Below are positions 6,302 through 9,261 of a stretch of 9,261 nt of DNA, piece by piece (within the stretch, counting starts at the first letter, position 1; each line of letters begins with the position of its first letter). The translations under genes and the position numbers were made by a program. The DNA comes from Polaromonas sp. (GTDB lineage: Bacteria; Pseudomonadota; Gammaproteobacteria; Burkholderiales; Burkholderiaceae_C): positions 1 through 9,261 of the forward strand of contig JAJAYS010000260.1 in the NCBI GenBank assembly GCA_026786065.1. Reading direction: 5' to 3'. The notes beneath the pieces were generated by a model. It had not been told where the DNA came from and ran no database searches. It saw only the letters and a list, made by a program, of their open reading frames with translations.

Positions 6302-6323
6302 TAAAATCAGTGCAACACAAGGA
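6302..6323 (+). promoter_or_regulatory. Possible tusA -10 box and ribosome binding site
   Basis: TAAAAT (6302-6307) resembles a -10 box. TTTGCT (6280-6285) lies 16 bp upstream as a poor -35. AAGGA (6319-6323) is a good ribosome binding site five bases before the tusA ATG. The binding site is clear; the promoter is tentative. Confidence 0.4.
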
Positions 6324-6328
6324 AAGCC

Positions 6329-6574
6329 ATGACAGCCGACAGCACCACCCAAGCCGCGAAAGAAATCGATACCCGGGGACTCAACTGCCCTTTGCCCATC
6401 CTGAAGGCGAAGAAAGCCCTGAGCGAAATGGCCAGCGGCGATCTGCTTCGGGTGGTGTCAACCGATCCGGGCTCGATGCGCGATTTCCAGGCCTTCGCCA
6501 AGCAGACCGGCAACGATCTGGTTTTGCAAGAGAGTCGCGGTGAAGAGTTCATCCACACGCTAAAGCGCCGCTAG
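6329..6574 (+). CDS. tusA: Sulfur carrier protein TusA (SirA/YeeD family)
   Basis: 81 residues, typical for the family. It carries sulfur as a persulfide on one cysteine and passes it to partners, for example in the tRNA 2-thiouridine relay or sulfur oxidation and assimilation. The signature CPLP (20-23) supplies the carrier Cys20, within DTRGLNCPLPILKAKKAL. The rest follows the two-layer fold: EMASGDLLRVVSTDPGS (33-49), FAKQTGNDLV, ending in FIHTLKRR. The start is fixed by AAGGA five bases upstream. It is 56 bp after the Nudix gene and in the same direction as cysM, which fits a local sulfur-metabolism theme. Which acceptor it serves is unknown. Confidence 0.92.
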   Translation: MTADSTTQAAKEIDTRGLNCPLPILKAKKALSEMASGDLLRVVSTDPGSMRDFQAFAKQTGNDLVLQESRGEEFIHTLKRR

Positions 6575-6644
6575 AACTCGGCTGAAACTCCGCCAAGACC
6601 CCGCTGTAGGGTCGCTGAAACTCGCCGAACGGAAGGCGGGAGGC
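6575..6644. other. Short region between convergent tusA and galU
   Basis: 70 bp. It contains a direct repeat GCTGAAACTC (6581-6590 and 6614-6623) and a small hairpin GACCC/GGGTC around 6597-6613. No T tract follows on either strand, so no intrinsic terminator can be assigned although two genes converge here. Confidence 0.4.
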
Positions 6645-7532
6645 TCAGGCGAGATCGAGCCCACGCAGGTAGCGCCTGAAATGCGAGCCTACCTCCGGGT
6701 GCTGCATGGCCAGTTCGACGGTGGCTTCGAGAAAGCCCTCCTTGCTGCCGCAGTCGTAGCGCTTGCCTTCGTACTGCAGCGCATAGACCGCTTCGTCGGC
6801 CAGCAGGCTTGATATGCCATCGGTCAATTGAATCTCGCCCCCAACGCCGGAGCCCTGATTGCGGATGTGTTTGAACACAGCCGGTGTCAGTACATAGCGG
6901 CCGGCTACGGCCATGCGCGACGGGGCGGCTTCCGGCGCGGGCTTCTCGACCATCTTGCTGATCTTCATCAAACCGGGTGCCACCGGGTCCGCCGCCACGA
7001 TGCCGTAGCGGCGGGTCTGGTCCAGCGGCACTTCCTGCACCGCCAGCACCGAGCGCTGGTACTCACCGAAGCTGGCGACCATCTGCGCCAGCACCGATTG
7101 ACCACCTTCAAGGCCGACCATCAGGTCGTCGGCCAGCAGCACGGCAAACGGTTCGTCGCCGACCAGATGTTCGGCGCACAGCACGGCATGGCCCAGCCCA
7201 AGCGAACGCGGCTGGCGTACATACGAGAAATTCATGTCGTGCGGCGCGATCGAATGCAGGACTTTAAGCAGCGCCTGCTTGTTGCCGTTGATCAATTCGT
7301 TTTCGAGTTCGTAAGCGGTGTCGAAATGGTCTTCAATGGCGCGCTTGTTGCGGCCAGTGACGAAAATCATGTGCCGAATGCCGGCAGAGTAGGCCTCTTC
7401 AACTGCGTATTGAATCAGCGGCTTGTCCACCACCGGCAGCATCTCTTTGGGAGAGGCCTTGGTGGCCGGCAGGAAGCGGGTGCCGAGACCGGCTACCGGG
7501 AAAACTGCCTTGTTGATTTTTTGGGTGTGCAT
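6645..7532 (-). CDS. galU: UTP--glucose-1-phosphate uridylyltransferase GalU
   Basis: 295 residues, the normal bacterial GalU length. It makes UDP-glucose from UTP and glucose 1-phosphate for surface polysaccharide and galactose metabolism, in the cytoplasm. The nucleotide-binding signature is [18 protein letters not shown] (14-31). Further motifs are [11 protein letters not shown] (37-47), GLGHAVLCA (112-120), metal-binding ADDL (134-137), RRYGIVA (174-180), MVEKP (194-198), VAGRYVL (209-215), GGEIQLTD (231-238) and YDCGSKEGF (259-267). The start at 7532 is the only one that keeps the N-terminal strand, but the leader CCCCCACCACACCC has no Shine-Dalgarno sequence. It follows valS on the same strand after 140 bp. 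Confidence 0.97.
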   Translation of the reverse strand: MHTQKINKAVFPVAGLGTRFLPATKASPKEMLPVVDKPLIQYAVEEAYSAGIRHMIFVTGRNKRAIEDHFDTAYELENELINGNKQALLKVLHSIAPHDMNFSYVRQPRSLGLGHAVLCAEHLVGDEPFAVLLADDLMVGLEGGQSVLAQMVASFGEYQRSVLAVQEVPLDQTRRYGIVAADPVAPGLMKISKMVEKPAPEAAPSRMAVAGRYVLTPAVFKHIRNQGSGVGGEIQLTDGISSLLADEAVYALQYEGKRYDCGSKEGFLEATVELAMQHPEVGSHFRRYLRGLDLA

Positions 7533-7563
7533 GGGTGTGGTGGGGGCTTCGGTTATCGGCCAT

Positions 7564-7582
7564 TCAAGACAAAACGTCTTGA
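7564..7582 (-). promoter_or_regulatory. Perfect inverted repeat upstream of galU
   Basis: TCAAGAC, a 5-base spacer, GTCTTGA: a perfect 7-bp inverted repeat about 32 bp before the galU start and 90 bp after the valS stop. No T run follows, so it does not look like an intrinsic terminator for valS. It could be an operator for galU or an RNA hairpin in its leader. A second, weaker hairpin, GCCCG/CGGGC, spans 7621-7639. Confidence 0.4.
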
Positions 7583-7672
7583 TTGTTCACTCCGCCGGCC
7601 TGGTGCCAAGTCAGACCATCGCCCGTTCCGGTGTCGGGCGGCGGGGCGCAGTTGCTGGCTACGCCCAGGGCC

Positions 7673-9261
7673 TCAAGCTCCGGTCAAGCGGGCCAGCTGC
7701 GAATGAATTTTTTCTAGAGTCGCGCTGTAGGCGGCCAGGCGTCGGCGCTCCTGGTCCAGCACCGCCGGCGGCACCTTGGTAACAAAGCCTGGGTTAGCCA
7801 GTTTCGCGTTGACCTTCTCAAGTTCGCCTTCCAGTCGGGTCGCCTCTTTGCCCAAGCGCAGCTTCTCGGCGGCAAGGTCCACTGTCATGTGCAGACAAAC
7901 GCGCGCCTCGCCGACCACCGCGACCGGGGCCGTCTGCGCGGCCGCAGCCCAGGCCGCTTCGTCGTCGAACACCTTCACATCGCTGAGCTTGGCCAACGCC
8001 TTGAGCACCGCCGATGCCCCGGTCATGAAGGCCGTGTCGCCGAGCACGTACAGCGGCAGGCGCGTCGCCGGCGACACCTTCATTTCACCGCGCAGATTGC
8101 GACAGGCATCGACCAGTGCCTTGAGCTTGCCGACGTGCAACTCGGCCGCAGCGTCGATCTTGCCGGGCTGGCTCTGCGGATACGCCGCCTGGCCAACGCA
8201 GGCGACTTTCTTCAGTCCGGCAACCGGCGCGACTTTTTGCCAGAGTTCTTCGGAGACGAAGGGAATCAGCGGATGCGAGAGTCGCAAAATACATTCGAGC
8301 GTGCGGATCAGCGTGCGCCGCGTCGCGCGCTGCTGGGCCGGCGTGCCGTTTTGAATCTGCACCTTCGCAATTTCAAGATACCAGTCGCAAAACTCGTCCC
8401 AGACGAACTGGTAAATGCTGCCCGCGACGTTGTCCAGCCGGTAATCGGCAAAGCCTTTGGCCACGTCGGCTTCCACGCGTTGCAGCGTCGAGGAAATCCA
8501 GCGGTCGGCCTGCGAAAACTGCAGGTATTGGTAATACGGCCCGGCTGGTGCGGTTTCGCGCCCGGCGTCATCGCGCTGCGGCGGTGCGCATTCGGCCTTG
8601 GTGTGCTCGGCCAGGCCGCAGTCCTGCCCTTCGCAGTTCATCAGCGTGAACCGCGCGGCGTTCCAGAGCTTGTTGCAGAAGTTGCGGTAGCCTTCGCAGC
8701 GCTTGCTGTCGAAGTTGATGCTGCGGCCCAGGCTGGCCAGCGAGGCAAAGGTAAAACGCAGCGCGTCGGCGCCATAGGCGGGGATGCCGTCGGGAAATTC
8801 TTTTTGCGTGTGCTTGCGCACCTGCGGAGCAGTCTCGGGCTTGCGCAGGCCTTGAGCGCGTTTGTCGAGCAGCGGTGCCAGTTCGATCCCGTCGATCAGG
8901 TCCACCGGGTCTAGCACATTGCCTTCAGACTTGCTCATTTTCTTGCCCTGCGCATCCTTTACCAGCCCGTGGATATAGACGTGGTGAAAGGGCACCTGGC
9001 CGGTGAAATGCGTGGTCATCATGATCATCCGGGCGACCCAGAAGAAGATGATGTCGTAGCCGGTGACCAGCACGCTGGACGGCAGGAACAGATCGCGCTC
9101 TTTGGTTTGTTCTGGCCAGCCCAGTGTTGAAAAAGGTACCAGAGCCGAGGAGTACCAGGTGTCGAGAACGTCTTCGTCGCGCGTCAGTTTTTTACCGGGT
9201 GCCTGCGCCTGCGCCGCCGCTTCGTTTTCGGCGACGTACACCGCGCCGTCTTCGTCGTACC
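7673..9261 (-). CDS. valS: Valyl-tRNA synthetase, C-terminal part (5' end outside the window)
   Basis: About 529 residues are visible; the frame is open to the right edge ([19 protein letters not shown]) and the N-terminal half, with the HIGH motif and most of the editing domain, lies beyond it. The enzyme charges tRNA-Val. Visible features: [23 protein letters not shown] and [13 protein letters not shown] of the catalytic core, the KMSKS signature at 8941-8927 followed by EGNVLDP, the anticodon-binding helical domain ([53 protein letters not shown]), and the C-terminal coiled coil ([19 protein letters not shown] to the end) that contacts the tRNA. Any apparent start codon near 9241 is internal. 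It lies upstream of galU on the same strand. Confidence 0.96.
   Translation of the reverse strand, partial: YDEDGAVYVAENEAAAQAQAPGKKLTRDEDVLDTWYSSALVPFSTLGWPEQTKERDLFLPSSVLVTGYDIIFFWVARMIMMTTHFTGQVPFHHVYIHGLVKDAQGKKMSKSEGNVLDPVDLIDGIELAPLLDKRAQGLRKPETAPQVRKHTQKEFPDGIPAYGADALRFTFASLASLGRSINFDSKRCEGYRNFCNKLWNAARFTLMNCEGQDCGLAEHTKAECAPPQRDDAGRETAPAGPYYQYLQFSQADRWISSTLQRVEADVAKGFADYRLDNVAGSIYQFVWDEFCDWYLEIAKVQIQNGTPAQQRATRRTLIRTLECILRLSHPLIPFVSEELWQKVAPVAGLKKVACVGQAAYPQSQPGKIDAAAELHVGKLKALVDACRNLRGEMKVSPATRLPLYVLGDTAFMTGASAVLKALAKLSDVKVFDDEAAWAAAAQTAPVAVVGEARVCLHMTVDLAAEKLRLGKEATRLEGELEKVNAKLANPGFVTKVPPAVLDQERRRLAAYSATLEKIHSQLARLTGA

Noticed and set aside
6828..7706. Long plus-strand frame opposite galU
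   Set aside because: Shadow frame in G+C-rich DNA; composition is atypical and galU on the minus strand matches its family throughout.
7889..8914. Long plus-strand frame opposite valS
   Set aside because: Shadow of valS; no domain or ribosome binding site recognised.

Overview
The window looks like chromosomal DNA of a betaproteobacterium of the order Burkholderiales, probably Comamonadaceae (a Polaromonas/Rhodoferax-like lineage). The reasons are high G+C, the protein variants (a GreB with an acidic N-terminal extension, and GalU and ValS of Burkholderiales type), the remains of a Bug/TctC-type receptor, and two copies of a short intergenic repeat of a kind I associate with this family. No mobile element, CRISPR array or phage gene could be supported.

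Left part (1-3565): a small sugar-acid cluster. garD (galactarate dehydratase, plus strand) and an SMP-30/gluconolactonase-like gene (minus strand) diverge from a 170-bp intergenic region. That region holds a LacI-family-like palindrome, abutting a -10-like hexamer, just before garD. Downstream of the lactonase gene lies the wreck of a tripartite tricarboxylate transporter receptor. It has lost its middle and carries three in-frame stops and a 10-bp tandem duplication that shifts the frame. One copy of the dispersed repeat abuts its truncated 5' end. Together these would have made an uptake, lactone-opening and dehydration route for hexarates, of which only the two enzymes look intact.

Centre (3566-4749): greB (minus) and tRNA-Leu(CAA) (minus) are separated by about 340 bp with no recognisable protein gene. 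This interval contains several good hairpins and a strong minus-strand intrinsic terminator, so it may be a structured tRNA trailer or small RNA.

Right-centre (4750-6574, plus): cysM (cysteine synthase B), a zinc-ribbon Nudix hydrolase, and tusA (sulfur carrier). cysM and tusA both handle sulfur. The second copy of the dispersed repeat lies between cysM and the Nudix gene.

Right part (6645-9261, minus): galU, then valS, whose 5' end (including the HIGH motif) lies beyond the window. These are ordinary housekeeping genes. I saw no clearly new multi-gene system. The items most worth a second look are the divergent control region, the decayed receptor, the repeat pair and the structured interval after tRNA-Leu.
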